A stretch of DNA of 64,000 nt, taken from positions 682,001 through 746,000 of the forward strand of contig NW_027136908.1 in NCBI RefSeq assembly GCF_040869045.1, in the 5' to 3' direction. The DNA comes from Eurosta solidaginis (Eukaryota > Arthropoda > Insecta > Diptera > Tephritidae). Of the stretch, positions 11,605 through 27,100 are shown one piece after another. Every line of letters starts with the position of its first letter. The stretch's first letter is position 1. A program made the position numbers and the translations under genes. Below the pieces are notes generated by a model that had not been told where the DNA came from, made no database searches, and saw only the letters and a program-made list of their open reading frames with translations.

Positions 11605-14600
11605 ACGTAGAAATTGAACCGTTAACGATAGAAGCTTAGGTCAGCTTGTGGATTAATATACACATAAAAACCTACCATCTGCAAAAACAAAATCGATTCT
11701 ATCTTGCTTGTTTCAATAGATATGGACACTTATCCCTTTTAGTCGGTTAACCCCACCCAGTATGACGTAGAAATTGAACCGTTAACAATAGAAGCTTAGG
11801 TCAGCTTGTGGATTAATATACACATAAAAACCTACCATCTGCAAAAACAAAATCGTTTCTATCTTGCTTGGTTCAATAGATATGGATACTTATCCCTTTT
11901 AGTCGGTTAACCCCACCCAGTATGACGTAGAAATTGAGCCGTTATCGATAGAACCTTGCATCGGCCTGCGGATTAATATACACATAAAAACCTACCATCT
12001 GCAAAAATAAAATCGATTCTATTTTGCTTGGTTCAATAGATATGGACACTTATCCCTTTTAGTCGGTTAACCCCACCCAGTATGACGTAGAAATTGAACC
12101 GTTAGCGATAGAACCATGGATCAGCTTGTGGATTAATATACACATAAAAACCTATCATCTGCAAAAAAAAAATCGATTCTATCTTGCTTGGTTCAATAGA
12201 TATGGATATTTATCCCTTTTAGTCGGTTAACCCCACCCACTTTGCGTAGAAATTGAACCGTTAACGATAGAAGCTTAGGTCAGCCTGTGGATTAATATAC
12301 ACATAAAAACCTACCATCTGCAAAAACAAAATCGTTTCTATCTTGCTTGGTTCAATAGATATGGATACTTATCCCTTTTAGTCGGTTAACCCCACCCACT
12401 TTGACGTAGAAATTGAAACGTTAACAATAGAAGCTTAGGTCAGCTTGTGGATTAATATACACATAAAAACCTACCATCTGCAAAAATAAAATCGATTCTA
12501 TTTTGCTTGGTACAATAGATATGTATACTTATCCCTTTTAGTCGGTTAACCCCACCCAGTATGACGTAGAAATTGAGCCGTTATCGATAGAACCTTGGAT
12601 CGGCTTGCGGATTAATATACACATAAAAACCTATCATCTGCAAAAACAAAATCGATTCTATCTTGCTTGGTTCAATATATATGGATACTTATCCCTTTTA
12701 GTCGGTTAACCCCACCCACTTTGACGTGGAAATTGAACCGTTAATGATAGAACCTTGGATCAGCTTGTGGATTAATATACACATAAAAACCTACCATCTG
12801 CAAAAACAAAATCGATTCTATCTTGCTTGGTTCAATAGATATGGATACTTATCCCTTTTAATCGGTTAACCCCACCCACTTTGCGTAGAAATTGAACCGT
12901 TAACGATAGAAGCTTAGGTCAGCTTGTGGATTAATATACACATAAAAACCTACCATCTGCAAAAACAAAATCGATTCTATCTTGCTTGGTTCAATAGATA
13001 TGGATACTTATCCCTTTTAGTCGGTTAACCCCACCCACTTTGACGTAGAAATTGAACCGTTAACGATAGAAGTTTAGGTCAGCTTGTGGATTAATATACA
13101 CATAAAAACCTACCACCTGCAAAAATAAAATCGATTCTATCTTGCTTGGTTCAATAGATATGGACACTTATCCCTTTTAGTCGGTTAACCCCACCCACTT
13201 TGACGTAGAAATTGAACCGTTAACGATAGAAGTTTAGGTCAGCTTGTGGATTAATATACACATAAAAACCTACCACCTGCAAAAATAAAATCGATTCTAT
13301 CTTGCTTGTTTCAATAGATATGGACACTTATCCCTTTTAGTCGGTTAACCCCACCCAGTATGACGTAGAAATTGAACCGTTAACAATAGAAGCTTAGGTC
13401 AGCTTGTGAATTAATTAATATACACATAAAAACCTACCATCTGCTAAAATAAAATCGATTCTATCTTGCTTGGTTCAATAGATATGGACACTTATCCCTT
13501 TTAGTCGGTTAACCCCACCCACTATGACGTAGAAATTGAACCATTAAAGATAGAGCTTTGGATCAGCTTGCTGATTAATGTACACATAAAAATCTATCAT
13601 CTGCAAAAACAAAATCGATTTTATCTTGCTTGGTTCAATAGATATGGACACTTATCCCTTTTAGTCGGTTAACCCCACCCACAATAGATATGGACACTTA
13701 TCCCTTTTAGTCGGATAACCCCATCCACTTTGACGTAGAAATTGAACCGTTAACGAAAGCACTTTGTATCAGCCTTTGAATTAATATACACATAAAAACC
13801 TATCATCTGCAAAAACAAAATCGATTCTATCTTACTTGGTTCAATAGATATGGATACCTATCCCTTTTAGTCGGTTAACCCCACCCACTTTGACGTAGAA
13901 ATTGAACCGTTAACAATAGAAGCTTAGGTCAGCTTGTGGATTAATGTACACATAAAAACCTACCATCTGCAAAAATAAAATCGATTCTGTCTTGCTTGGT
14001 TCAATAGATATGGACACTTATCCCTTTTAGTCGGTTAACCCCACCCACTATAACGTAGAAATTGAACCGTTAACGATAGAAGCTTAGGTCAGCTTGTGGA
14101 TTAATATACACATAAAAACCTACCATCTGCAAAAACAAAATCGATTCTATCTTGCTTGGTTCAATAGATATGGATACTTATCCCTTTTAGTCGGTTAACC
14201 CCACCCACTTTGACGTAGAAATTGAACCGTTAACAATAGAAGCTTAGGTCAGCTTGTGGATTAATATACACATAAAAACCTACCATCTGCAAAAATAAAA
14301 TCGATTCTATTTTGCTTGGTTCAATAGATATGTATACTTATCCTTTTTAGTCGGTTAACCCCACCCACTATAACGTAGAAATTGAACCGTTAACGATAGT
14401 AGCTTAGGTCAGCTTGTGGATTAATATACACATAAAAACCTACCAACTGCAAAAACAAAATCGATTCTATCTTGCTTGGTTCAATAGATATGGATACTTA
14501 TCCCTTTTAGTCGGTTAACCCCACCCACTTTGACGTAGAAATTGAACCGTTAACGATAGAAGCTTAGGTCAGCTTGTGAATTAATATACACATAAAAACC

Positions 14601-17600
14601 TACCATCTGCTAAAATAAAATCGACTCTATCTTGCTTGGTTCAATAGATATGGACACTTATCCCTTTTAGTCGGTTAACCCCACCCACTATGACGTAGAA
14701 ATTGAACCATTAAAGATAGAGCTTTGGATCAGCTTGCTGATTAATGTACACATAAAAATCTATCATCTGCAAAAACAAAATCGATTTTACATTGTATGGT
14801 TCAATAGATATGGACACTTATCCCTTTTAGTCGGTTAACCCCATCCACTTTGACGAAGAAATTAAACCGTTAACGATAGAACCTTGGATCAGCTTGCGGA
14901 TTAATATACACATAAAAACCTATCATCTGCAAAAACAAAATCGATTCTATCTTGCTTGGTTCAATATATATGGATACTTATCCCTTTTAGTCGGTTAACC
15001 CCACCCACTTTGACGTAGAAATTGAACCGTTAACGATAGAACCTTGGATCAGCTTGTGGATTAATATACACATAAAAACCTACCATCTGCAAAAACAAAA
15101 TCGATTCTATCTTGCTTGGTTCAATAGATATGGATACTTGCCCCTTTTAGTCGGTTAACCCCACCCACTTTGCGTAGAAATTGAACCGTTAACGATAGAA
15201 GCTTAGGTCAGCTTGTGGATTAATATATACATAAAAACCTACCATCTGCAAAAACAAAATCGATTCTATCTTGCTTGGTTCAATAGATATGGATACTTAT
15301 CCCTTTTAGTCGGTTAACCCCACCCACTTTGACGTAGAAATTGAACCCTTAACGATAGAAGCTTAGGTCAGCCTGTGGATTAATATACACATAAAAACCT
15401 ACCATCTGCAAAAATAAAATCGATTCTATTTTGCTTGGTTCAATAGATACGTATACTTATCCTTTTTAGTCGGTTAACCCCACCCACTATAACGTAGAAA
15501 TTGAACCGTTAACGATAGAAGCTTAGGTCAGCTTGTGGATTAATATACACATAAAAACCTACCATCTGCAAAAACAAAATCGATTCTATCTTGCTTGGTT
15601 CAATAGATATGGATACTTATCCCTTTTAGTCGGTTAACCCCACCCACCTTGACGTAGAAATTGAACCGTTAACGATAGAAGCTTAGGTCAGCTTGTGGAT
15701 TAATATACACATAAAAACCTACCATCTGCAAAAATAAAATCGATTCTATTTTGCTTGGTTCAATAGATATGGATACTTATCCCTTTTAGTCGGTTAACCC
15801 CACCCACTTTGACGTAGAAATTGAACCGTTAACGATAGAAGCTTAGGTCAGCTTGTGGATTAATACACACATAAAAACCTACCATCTGCAAAAATAAAAT
15901 CGATTCTATCTTGCTTGGTTCAATAGATATGGACACTTATCCCTTTTAGTCGGTTAACCCCACCCAGTATGACATAGAAATTGAACCGTTAGCGATAGAA
16001 CCTTGGATCAGCTTGTGGATTAATATACACATAAAAACCTACCATCTGCAAAAATAAAATCGATTCTATTTTGCTTGGTTCAATAGATATGGATACTTAT
16101 CCCTTTTAGTCGGTTAACCCCACCCACTTTGACGTAGAAATTGAACCGTTAACGATAGAAGCTTAGGTCAGCTTGTGGATTAATACACACATAAAAAACT
16201 ATCATCTGCAAAAAAAAAAATCGATTCTATCTTGCTTGGTTCAATAGATATGGATACTTATCCCTTTTAGTCGGTTAACCCAACCCACTTTGCGTAGAAA
16301 TTGAACCGTTAACGATAGAAGCTTAGGTCAGCCTGTGGATTAATATACACATAAAAACCTACCATCTGCAAAAACAAAATCGTTTCTATCTTGCGTGGTT
16401 CAATAGATATGGATACTTATCCCTTTTAGTCGGTTAACCCCACCCACTTTGACGTAGAAATTGAACCGTTAACGATAGAACCTTGGATCAGCTTGCGGAT
16501 TAATATACACATAAAAACCTATCATCTGCAAAAACAAAATCGATTCTATCTTGCTTGGTTCAATATATATGGATACTTATCCCTTTTAGTCGGTTAACCC
16601 CACCCACTTTGACGTAGAAATTGAACCGTTAATGATAGAACCTTGGATCAGCTTGTGGATTAATACACACATAAAAACCTACCATCTGCAAAAACAAAAT
16701 CGATTCTATCTTGCTTGGTTCAATAGATATGGATACTTATCCCTTTTAATCGGTTAACACCACCCACTTTGCGTAGAAATTGAACCGTTAACGATAGAAG
16801 CTTAGGTCAGCTTTTGGATTAATATACACATAAAAACCTACCATCTGCAAAAACAAAATCGATTCTATCTTGCTTGGCTCAATAGATATGGATACTTATC
16901 CCTTTTAGTCGGTTAACCCCACCCACTTTGACGTAGAAATTGAACCGTTAACGATAGAAGCTTAGGTCAGCTTGTGGATTAATATACACATAAAAACCTA
17001 CCATCTGCAAAAATAAAATCGATTCTATTTTGCTTGGTTCAATAGATATGTATACTTATCCTTTTTAGTCGGTTAACCCCACCCACTATAACGTAGAAAT
17101 TGAACCGTTAACGATAGAAGCTTAGGTCAGCTTGTGTATTAATATACACATAAAAACCTACCATCTGCAAAAACAAAATCGATTCTATCTTGCTCGGTTC
17201 AATAGATATGGATACTTATCCCTTTTAGTCGGTTAACCCCACCCACTTTGACGTAGAAATTGAACCGTTAACGATAGAAGCTTAGGTCAGCTTGTGGATT
17301 AATATACACATAAAAACCTACCATCTGCAAAAATAAAATCGATTCTATTTTGCTTGGTTCAATAGATATGGATACTTATCACTTTTAGTCGGTTAACCCC
17401 ACCCACTTTGACGTAGAAATTGAACCGTTAACGATAGAAGCTTAGGTCAGCTTGTGGATTAATATACACATAAAAACCTACCATCTGCAAAAATAAAATC
17501 GATTCTATCTTGCTTGGTTCAATAGATATGGACACTTATCCCTTTTAGTCGGTTAACCCCACCCAGTATGACATAGAAATTGAACCGTTAGCGATAGAAC

Positions 17601-18760
17601 CTTGGATCAGCTTGTGGATTAATATACACATAAAAACCTATCATCTGCAAAAAAAAAATCGATTCTATCTTGCTTGGTTCAATAGATATGGATACTTATC
17701 CCTTTTAGTCGGTTAACCCCACCCACTTTGCGTAGAAATTGAACCGTTAACGAAAGAAGCTTAGGTCAGCCTGTGGATTAATATACACATAAAAACCTAC
17801 CATCTGCAAAAACAAAATCGTTTCTATCTTGCTTGGTTCAATAGATATGGATACTTATCCCTTTTAGTCGGTTAACCCCACCCACTTTGACGTAGAAATT
17901 GAACCGTTAACGATAGAAGCTTAGGTCAGCTTGTGGATTAATATACACATAAAAACCTACCATCTGCAAAAATAAAATAGATTCTATTTTGCTTTGTTCA
18001 ATAGATATGGATACTTATCCCTTTTAGTCGGTTAACCCCACCCACTTTGACGTAGAAATTGAACCGTTAATGATAGAACCTTGGATCAGCTTGTGGATTA
18101 ATATACACATAAAAACCTACCATCTGCAAAAAAAAAAATCGATTCTATCTTGCTTGGTTCAATAGATATGGACACTTATCCCTTTTAGTGGGTTAACCCC
18201 ATCCACTTTGACGTAGAAATTGAACCGTTAACGATAGAAGCTTAGGTCAGCTTGTGGATTAATATACACATAAAAGCCTACCATCTGCAAAAATAAAATC
18301 GATTCTATTTTGCTTGGTTCAATAGATATGGATACTTATCCCTTTTAGTCGGTTAACCCCACCCACTTTGACGTAGAAATTGAACCGTTAACGATAGAAG
18401 CTTAGGTCAGCTTGTGGATTAATATACACATAAAAACCTACCATCTGCAAAAATAAAATAGATTCTATTTTGCTTTGTTCAATAGATATGGATACTTATC
18501 CCTTTTAGTCGGTTAACCCCACCCACTTTGACGTAGAAATTGAACCGTTAATGATAGAACCTTGGATCAGCTTGCGGATTAATATACTCATAAAAACCTA
18601 TCATCTGCAAAAACAAAATTGATTCTATCTTGCTTGGTTCAATAGATATGGACACTTATCCCTTTTAGTCGGTTAACCCCACCCAGTATGACGTAGAAAT
18701 TGAGCCGTTATCGATAGAACCTTGGATCGGCTTGCGGATTAATATACACATAAAAACCTA
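11605..18760 (+). repeat. ~7.2-kb segment duplicated 8,366 bp downstream
   Basis: From the 'aacgtag' at 11,605 to about 18,760 this segment matches 19,971 to about 27,127. The offset is exactly 8,366 bp, or 8,367 after one A is lost in the 18,128-18,138 tract. It includes block B copy 2 (11,888-15,753) joined to the first 3 kb of block A (15,754-18,760). A 4-bp 'attaattaat' expansion near 13,410 and the 46-bp duplication at 13,632-13,723 are carried in both. Differences are isolated, such as 13,858 'tacctatcc' against 'tacttatcc'. Confidence 0.88.
15754..18760 (+). repeat. Partial copy of block A (matches 1-3,008)
   Basis: The window's first base aligns at 15,754 and the match continues to 3,008/18,760, where 'acctatcat' becomes 'acctaccat'. 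The offset is 15,753, falling to 15,752 after the A12-to-A11 change near 18,138. The left end coincides with a B-to-A transition, so B followed by A is a recurring order. The abrupt right end marks an ancient recombination junction. Confidence 0.88.
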
Positions 18761-19970
18761 CCATCTGCAAAAATAAAATCGATTCTATTTTGCTTGGTTC
18801 AATAGATATGGATACTTATCCCTTTTAGTCGGTTAACCCCACCCACTTTGACGTAGAAATTGAACCGTTAACGATAGAAGCTTAGGTCAGCTTGTGGATT
18901 AATATACACATAAAAACCTACCATCTGCAAAAACAAAATCGATTCTATCTTGCTTGTTTCAATAGATATGGACACTTATCCCTTTTAGTCGGTTAACCCC
19001 ACCCAGTATGACGTAGAAATTGAACCGTTAACAATAGAAGCTTAGGTCAGCTTGTGGATTAATATACACATAAAAACCTACCATCTGCAAAAATAAAATC
19101 GATTCTATTTTGCTTGGTTCAATAGATATGGATACTTATCCCTTTTAGTCGGTTAACCCCACCCACTTTGACGTAGAAATTGAACCGTTAACGATAGAAG
19201 CTTAGGTCAGCTTGTGGATTAATATACACATAAAAACCTACCATCTGCAAAAACAAAATCGATTCTATCTTGCTTGTTTCAATAGATATGGACACTTATC
19301 CCTTTTAGTCGGTTAACCCCACCCAGTATGACGTAGAAATTGAACCGTTAACAATAGAAGCTTAGGTCAGCTTGTGGATTAATATACACATAAAAACCTA
19401 CCATCTGCAGAAACAAAATCGTTTCTATCTTGCTTGGTTCAATAGATATGGATACTTATCCCTTTTAGTCGGTTAACCCCACCCAGTATGACGTAGAAAT
19501 TGAACCGTTAACAATAGAAGCTTAGGTCAGCTTGTGGATTAATATACACATAAAAACCTACCATCTGCAAAAACAAAATCGTTTCTATCTTGCTTGGTTC
19601 AATAGATATGGATACTTATCCCTTTTAGTCGGTTAACCCCACCCAGTATGACGTAGAAATTGAGCCGTTATCGATAGAACCTTGCATCGGCCTGCGGATT
19701 AATATACACATAAAAACCTACCATCTGCAAAAATAAAATCGATTCTATTTTGCTTGGTTCAATAGATATGGACACTTATCCCTTTTAGTCGGTTAACCCC
19801 ACCCAGTATGACGTAGAAATTGAACCGTTAACGATAGAAGCTTAGGTCAGCTTGTGGATTAATATACACATAAAAGCCTACCATCTGCAAAAATAAAATC
19901 GATTCTATTTTGCTTGGTTCAATAGATATGGATACTTATCCCTTTTAGTCGGTTAACCCCACCCACTTTG
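18761..19970 (+). repeat. Locally shuffled zone of 320-bp dimers
   Basis: Short-range tandem copying dominates here. The two-monomer unit at about 18,761-19,080 repeats at 19,081-19,400 (offset 320), and 19,101-19,440 repeats again from 19,901 (offset 800). Each dimer pairs an AAGCTT monomer with a 'cttgtttcaatag' plus 'gttaacaatag' monomer. The repeated 'cagtatgacg' monomers at 19,480 and 19,640 are near neighbours. The zone separates the partial A copy from the next B copy. Confidence 0.75.
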
Positions 19971-20253
19971 ACGTAGAAATTGAACCGTTAACGATAGAAG
20001 CTTAGGTCAGCTTGTGGATTAATATACACATAAAAACCTACCATCTGCAAAAACAAAATCGATTCTATCTTGCTTGTTTCAATAGATATGGACACTTATC
20101 CCTTTTAGTCGGTTAACCCCACCCAGTATGACGTAGAAATTGAACCGTTAACAATAGAAGCTTAGGTCAGCTTGTGGATTAATATACACATAAAAACCTA
20201 CCATCTGCAAAAACAAAATCGTTTCTATCTTGCTTGGTTCAATAGATATGGAT

Positions 20254-23200
20254 ACTTATCCCTTTTAGTCGGTTAACCCCACCCAGTATGACGTAGAAAT
20301 TGAGCCGTTATCGATAGAACCTTGCATCGGCCTGCGGATTAATATACACATAAAAACCTACCATCTGCAAAAATAAAATCGATTCTATTTTGCTTGGTTC
20401 AATAGATATGGACACTTATCCCTTTTAGTCGGTTAACCCCACCCAGTATGACGTAGAAATTGAACCGTTAGCGATAGAACCATGGATCAGCTTGTGGATT
20501 AATATACACATAAAAACCTATCATCTGCAAAAAAAAAATCGATTCTATCTTGCTTGGTTCAATAGATATGGATATTTATCCCTTTTAGTCGGTTAACCCC
20601 ACCCACTTTGCGTAGAAATTGAACCGTTAACGATAGAAGCTTAGGTCAGCCTGTGGATTAATATACACATAAAAACCTACCATCTGCAAAAACAAAATCG
20701 TTTCTATCTTGCTTGGTTCAATAGATATGGATACTTATCCCTTTTAGTCGGTTAACCCCACCCACTTTGACGTAGAAATTGAAACGTTAACAATAGAAGC
20801 TTAGGTCAGCTTGTGGATTAATATACACATAAAAACCTACCATCTGCAAAAATAAAATCGATTCTATTTTGCTTGGTACAATAGATATGTATACTTATCC
20901 CTTTTAGTCGGTTAACCCCACCCAGTATGACGTAGAAATTGAGCCGTTATCGATAGAACCTTGGATCGGCTTGCGGATTAATATACACATAAAAACCTAT
21001 CATCTGCAAAAACAAAATCGATTCTATCTTGCTTGGTTCAATATATATGGATACTTATCCCTTTTAGTCGGTTAACCCCACCCACTTTGACGTGGAAATT
21101 GAACCGTTAATGATAGAACCTTGGATCAGCTTGTGGATTAATATACACATAAAAACCTACCATCTGCAAAAACAAAATCGATTCTATCTTGCTTGGTTCA
21201 ATAGATATGGATACTTATCCCTTTTAATCGGTTAACCCCACCCACTTTGCGTAGAAATTGAACCGTTAACGATAGAAGCTTAGGTCAGCTTGTGGATTAA
21301 TATACACATAAAAACCTACCATCTGCAAAAACAAAATCGATTCTATCTTGCTTGGTTCAATAGATATGGATACTTATCCCTTTTAGTCGGTTAACCCCAC
21401 CCACTTTGACGTAGAAATTGAACCGTTAACGATAGAAGTTTAGGTCAGCTTGTGGATTAATATACACATAAAAACCTACCACCTGCAAAAATAAAATCGA
21501 TTCTATCTTGCTTGGTTCAATAGATATGGACACTTATCCCTTTTAGTCGGTTAACCCCACCCACTTTGACGTAGAAATTGAACCGTTAACGATAGAAGTT
21601 TAGGTCAGCTTGTGGATTAATATACACATAAAAACCTACCACCTGCAAAAATAAAATCGATTCTATCTTGCTTGTTTCAATAGATATGGACACTTATCCC
21701 TTTTAGTCGGTTAACCCCACCCAGTATGACGTAGAAATTGAACCGTTAACAATAGAAGCTTAGGTCAGCTTGTGAATTAATTAATATACACATAAAAACC
21801 TACCATCTGCTAAAATAAAATCGATTCTATCTTGCTTGGTTCAATAGATATGGACACTTATCCCTTTTAGTCGGTTAACCCCACCCACTATGACGTAGAA
21901 ATTGAACCATTAAAGATAGAGCTTTGGATCAGCTTGCTGATTAATGTGCACATAAAAATCTATCATCTGCAAAAACAAAATCGATTTTATCTTGCTTGGT
22001 TCAATAGATATGGACACTTATCCCTTTTAGTCGGTTAACCCCACCCACAATAGATATGGACACTTATCCCTTTTAGTCGGATAACCCCATCCACTTTGAC
22101 GTAGAAATTGAACCGTTAACGAAAGCACTTTGTATCAGCCTTTGAATTAATATACACATAAAAACCTATCATCTGCAAAAACAAAATCGATTCTATCTTA
22201 CTTGGTTCAATAGATATGGATACTTATCCCTTTTAGTCGGTTAACCCCACCCACTTTGACGTAGAAATTGAACCGTTAACAATAGAAGCTTAGGTCAGCT
22301 TGTGGATTAATGTACACATAAAAACCTACCATCTGCAAAAATAAAATCGATTCTGTCTTGCTTGGTTCAATAGATATGGACACTTATCCCTTTTAGTCGG
22401 TTAACCCCACCCACTATAACGTAGAAATTGAACCGTTAACGATAGAAGCTTAGGTCAGCTTGTGGATTAATATACACATAAAAACCTACCATCTGCAAAA
22501 ACAAAATCGATTCTATCTTGCTTGGTTCAATAGATATGGATACTTATCCCTTTTAGTCGGTTAACCCCACCCACTTTGACGTAGAAATTGAACCGTTAAC
22601 AATAGAAGCTTAGGTCAGCTTGTGGATTAATATACACATAAAAACCTACCATCTGCAAAAATAAAATCGATTCTATTTTGCTTGGTTCAATAGATATGTA
22701 TACTTATCCTTTTTAGTCGGTTAACCCCACCCACTATAACGTAGAAATTGAACCGTTAACGATAGTAGCTTAGGTCAGCTTGTGGATTAATATACACATA
22801 AAAACCTACCAACTGCAAAAACAAAATCGATTCTATCTTGCTTGGTTCAATAGATATGGATACTTATCCCTTTTAGTCGGTTAACCCCACCCACTTTGAC
22901 GTAGAAATTGAACCGTTAACGATAGAAGCTTAGGTCAGCTTGTGAATTAATATACACATAAAAACCTACCATCTGCTAAAATAAAATCGATTCTATCTTG
23001 CTTGGTTCAATAGATATGGACACTTATCCCTTTTAGTCGGTTAACCCCACCCACTATGACGTAGAAATTGAACCATTAAAGATAGAGCTTTGGATCAGCT
23101 TGCTGATTAATGTACACATAAAAATCTATAATCTGCAAAAACAAAATCGATTTTACATTGTATGGTTCAATAGATATGGACACTTATCCCTTTTAGTCGG

Positions 23201-24119
23201 TTAACCCCATCCACTTTGACGAAGAAATTAAACCGTTAACGATAGAACCTTGGATCAGCTTGCGGATTAATATACACATAAAAACCTATCATCTGCAAAA
23301 ACAAAATGGATTCTATCTTGCTTGGTTCAATATATATGGATACTTATCCCTTTTAGTCGGTTAACCCCACCCACTTTGACGTAGAAATTGAACCGTTAAC
23401 GATAGAACCTTGGATCAGCTTGTGGATTAATATACACATAAAAACCTACCATCTGCAAAAACAAAATCGATTCTATCTTGCTTGGTTCAATAGATATGGA
23501 TACTTGCCCCTTTTAGTCGGTTAACCCCACCCACTTTGCGTAGAAATTGAACCGTTAACGATAGAAGCTTAGGTCAGCTTGTGGATTAATATATACATAA
23601 AAACCTACCATCTGCAAAAACAAAATCGATTCTATCTTGCTTGGTTCAATAGATATGGATACTTATCCCTTTTAGTCGGTTAACCCCACCCACTTTGACG
23701 TAGAAATTGAACCCTTAACGATAGAAGCTTAGGTCAGCCTGTGGATTAATATACACATAAAAACCTACCATCTGCAAAAATAAAATCGATTCTATTTTGC
23801 TTGGTTCAATAGATACGTATACTTATCCTTTTTAGTCGGTTAACCCCACCCACTATAACGTAGAAATTGAACCGTTAACGATAGAAGCTTAGGTCAGCTT
23901 GTGGATTAATATACACATAAAAACCTACCATCTGCAAAAACAAAATCGATTCTATCTTGCTTGGTTCAATAGATATGGATACTTATCCCTTTTAGTCGGT
24001 TAACCCCACCCACCTTGACGTAGAAATTGAACCGTTAACGATAGAAGCTTAGGTCAGCTTGTGGATTAATATACACATAAAAACCTACCATCTGCAAAAA
24101 TAAAATCGATTCTATTTTG
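20254..24119 (+). repeat. Composite block B, copy 3
   Basis: This matches 11,888-15,753 at offset 8,366. It carries the chimeric monomer at 20,877, the 46-bp partial duplication at about 21,998-22,089 and the 4-bp 'attaattaat' insertion near 21,776. The insertion is absent from copy 1, so copies 2 and 3 share a more recent ancestor. At 24,120 it joins block A exactly as copy 2 does at 15,754. Confidence 0.88.
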
Positions 24120-27100
24120 CTTGGTTCAATAGATATGGATACTTATCCCTTTTAGTCGGTTAACCCCACCCACTTTGACGTAGAAATTGAACCGTTAACG
24201 ATAGAAGCTTAGGTCAGCTTGTGGATTAATACACACATAAAAACCTACCATCTGCAAAAATAAAATCGATTCTATCTTGCTTGGTTCAATAGATATGGAC
24301 ACTTATCCCTTTTAGTCGGTTAACCCCACCCAGTATGACATAGAAATTGAACCGTTAGCGATAGAACCTTGGATCAGCTTGTGGATTAATATACACATAA
24401 AAACCTACCATCTGCAAAAATAAAATCGATTCTATTTTGCTTGGTTCAATAGATATGGATACTTATCCCTTTTAGTCGGTTAACCCCACCCACTTTGACG
24501 TAGAAATTGAACCGTTAACGATAGAAGCTTAGGTCAGCTTGTGGATTAATACACACATAAAAAACTATCATCTGCAAAAAAAAAAATCGATTCTATCTTG
24601 CTTGGTTCAATAGATATGGATACTTATCCCTTTTAGTCGGTTAACCCAACCCACTTTGCGTAGAAATTGAACCGTTAACGATAGAAGCTTAGGTCAGCCT
24701 GTGGATTAATATACACATAAAAACCTACCATCTGCAAAAACAAAATCGTTTCTATCTTGCGTGGTTCAATAGATATGGATACTTATCCCTTTTAGTCGGT
24801 TAACCCCACCCACTTTGACGTAGAAATTGAACCGTTAACGATAGAACCTTGGATCAGCTTGCGGATTAATATACACATAAAAACCTATCATCTGCAAAAA
24901 CAAAATCGATTCTATCTTGCTTGGTTCAATATATATGGATACTTATCCCTTTTAGTCGGTTAACCCCACCCACTTTGACGTAGAAATTGAACCGTTAATG
25001 ATAGAACCTTGGATCAGCTTGTGGATTAATACACACATAAAAACCTACCATCTGCAAAAACAAAATCGATTCTATCTTGCTTGGTTCAATAGATATGGAT
25101 ACTTATCCCTTTTAATCGGTTAACACCACCCACTTTGCGTAGAAATTGAACCGTTAACGATAGAAGCTTAGGTCAGCTTTTGGATTAATATACACATAAA
25201 AACCTACCATCTGCAAAAACAAAATCGATTCTATCTTGCTTGGCTCAATAGATATGGATACTTATCCCTTTTAGTCGGTTAACCCCACCCACTTTGACGT
25301 AGAAATTGAACCGTTAACGATAGAAGCTTAGGTCAGCTTGTGGATTAATATACACATAAAAACCTACCATCTGCAAAAATAAAATCGATTCTATTTTGCT
25401 TGGTTCAATAGATATGTATACTTATCCTTTTTAGTCGGTTAACCCCACCCACTATAACGTAGAAATTGAACCGTTAACGATAGAAGCTTAGGTCAGCTTG
25501 TGTATTAATATACACATAAAAACCTACCATCTGCAAAAACAAAATCGATTCTATCTTGCTCGGTTCAATAGATATGGATACTTATCCCTTTTAGTCGGTT
25601 AACCCCACCCACTTTGACGTAGAAATTGAACCGTTAACGATAGAAGCTTAGGTCAGCTTGTGGATTAATATACACATAAAAACCTACCATCTGCAAAAAT
25701 AAAATCGATTCTATTTTGCTTGGTTCAATAGATATGGATACTTATCACTTTTAGTCGGTTAACCCCACCCACTTTGACGTAGAAATTGAACCGTTAACGA
25801 TAGAAGCTTAGGTCAGCTTGTGGATTAATATACACATAAAAACCTACCATCTGCAAAAATAAAATCGATTCTATCTTGCTTGGTTCAATAGATATGGACA
25901 CTTATCCCTTTTAGTCGGTTAACCCCACCCAGTATGACATAGAAATTGAACCGTTAGCGATAGAACCTTGGATCAGCTTGTGGATTAATATACACATAAA
26001 AACCTATCATCTGCAAAAAAAAAATCGATTCTATCTTGCTTGGTTCAATAGATATGGATACTTATCCCTTTTAGTCGGTTAACCCCACCCACTTTGCGTA
26101 GAAATTGAACCGTTAACGAAAGAAGCTTAGGTCAGCCTGTGGATTAATATACACATAAAAACCTACCATCTGCAAAAACAAAATCGTTTCTATCTTGCTT
26201 GGTTCAATAGATATGGATACTTATCCCTTTTAGTCGGTTAACCCCACCCACTTTGACGTAGAAATTGAACCGTTAACGATAGAAGCTTAGGTCAGCTTGT
26301 GGATTAATATACACATAAAAACCTACCATCTGCAAAAATAAAATAGATTCTATTTTGCTTTGTTCAATAGATATGGATACTTATCCCTTTTAGTCGGTTA
26401 ACCCCACCCACTTTGACGTAGAAATTGAACCGTTAATGATAGAACCTTGGATCAGCTTGTGGATTAATATACACATAAAAACCTACCATCTGCAAAAAAA
26501 AAAAATCGATTCTATCTTGCTTGGTTCAATAGATATGGACACTTATCCCTTTTAGTGGGTTAACCCCATCCACTTTGACGTAGAAATTGAACCGTTAACG
26601 ATAGAAGCTTAGGTCAGCTTGTGGATTAATATACACATAAAAGCCTACCATCTGCAAAAATAAAATCGATTCTATTTTGCTTGGTTCAATAGATATGGAT
26701 ACTTATCCCTTTTAGTCGGTTAACCCCACCCACTTTGACGTAGAAATTGAACCGTTAACGATAGAAGCTTAGGTCAGCTTGTGGATTAATATACACATAA
26801 AAACCTACCATCTGCAAAAATAAAATAGATTCTATTTTGCTTTGTTCAATAGATATGGATACTTATCCCTTTTAGTCGGTTAACCCCACCCACTTTGACG
26901 TAGAAATTGAACCGTTAATGATAGAACCTTGGATCAGCTTGCGGATTAATATACTCATAAAAACCTATCATCTGCAAAAACAAAATTGATTCTATCTTGC
27001 TTGGTTCAATAGATATGGACACTTATCCCTTTTAGTCGGTTAACCCCACCCAGTATGACGTAGAAATTGAGCCGTTATCGATAGAACCTTGGATCGGCTT

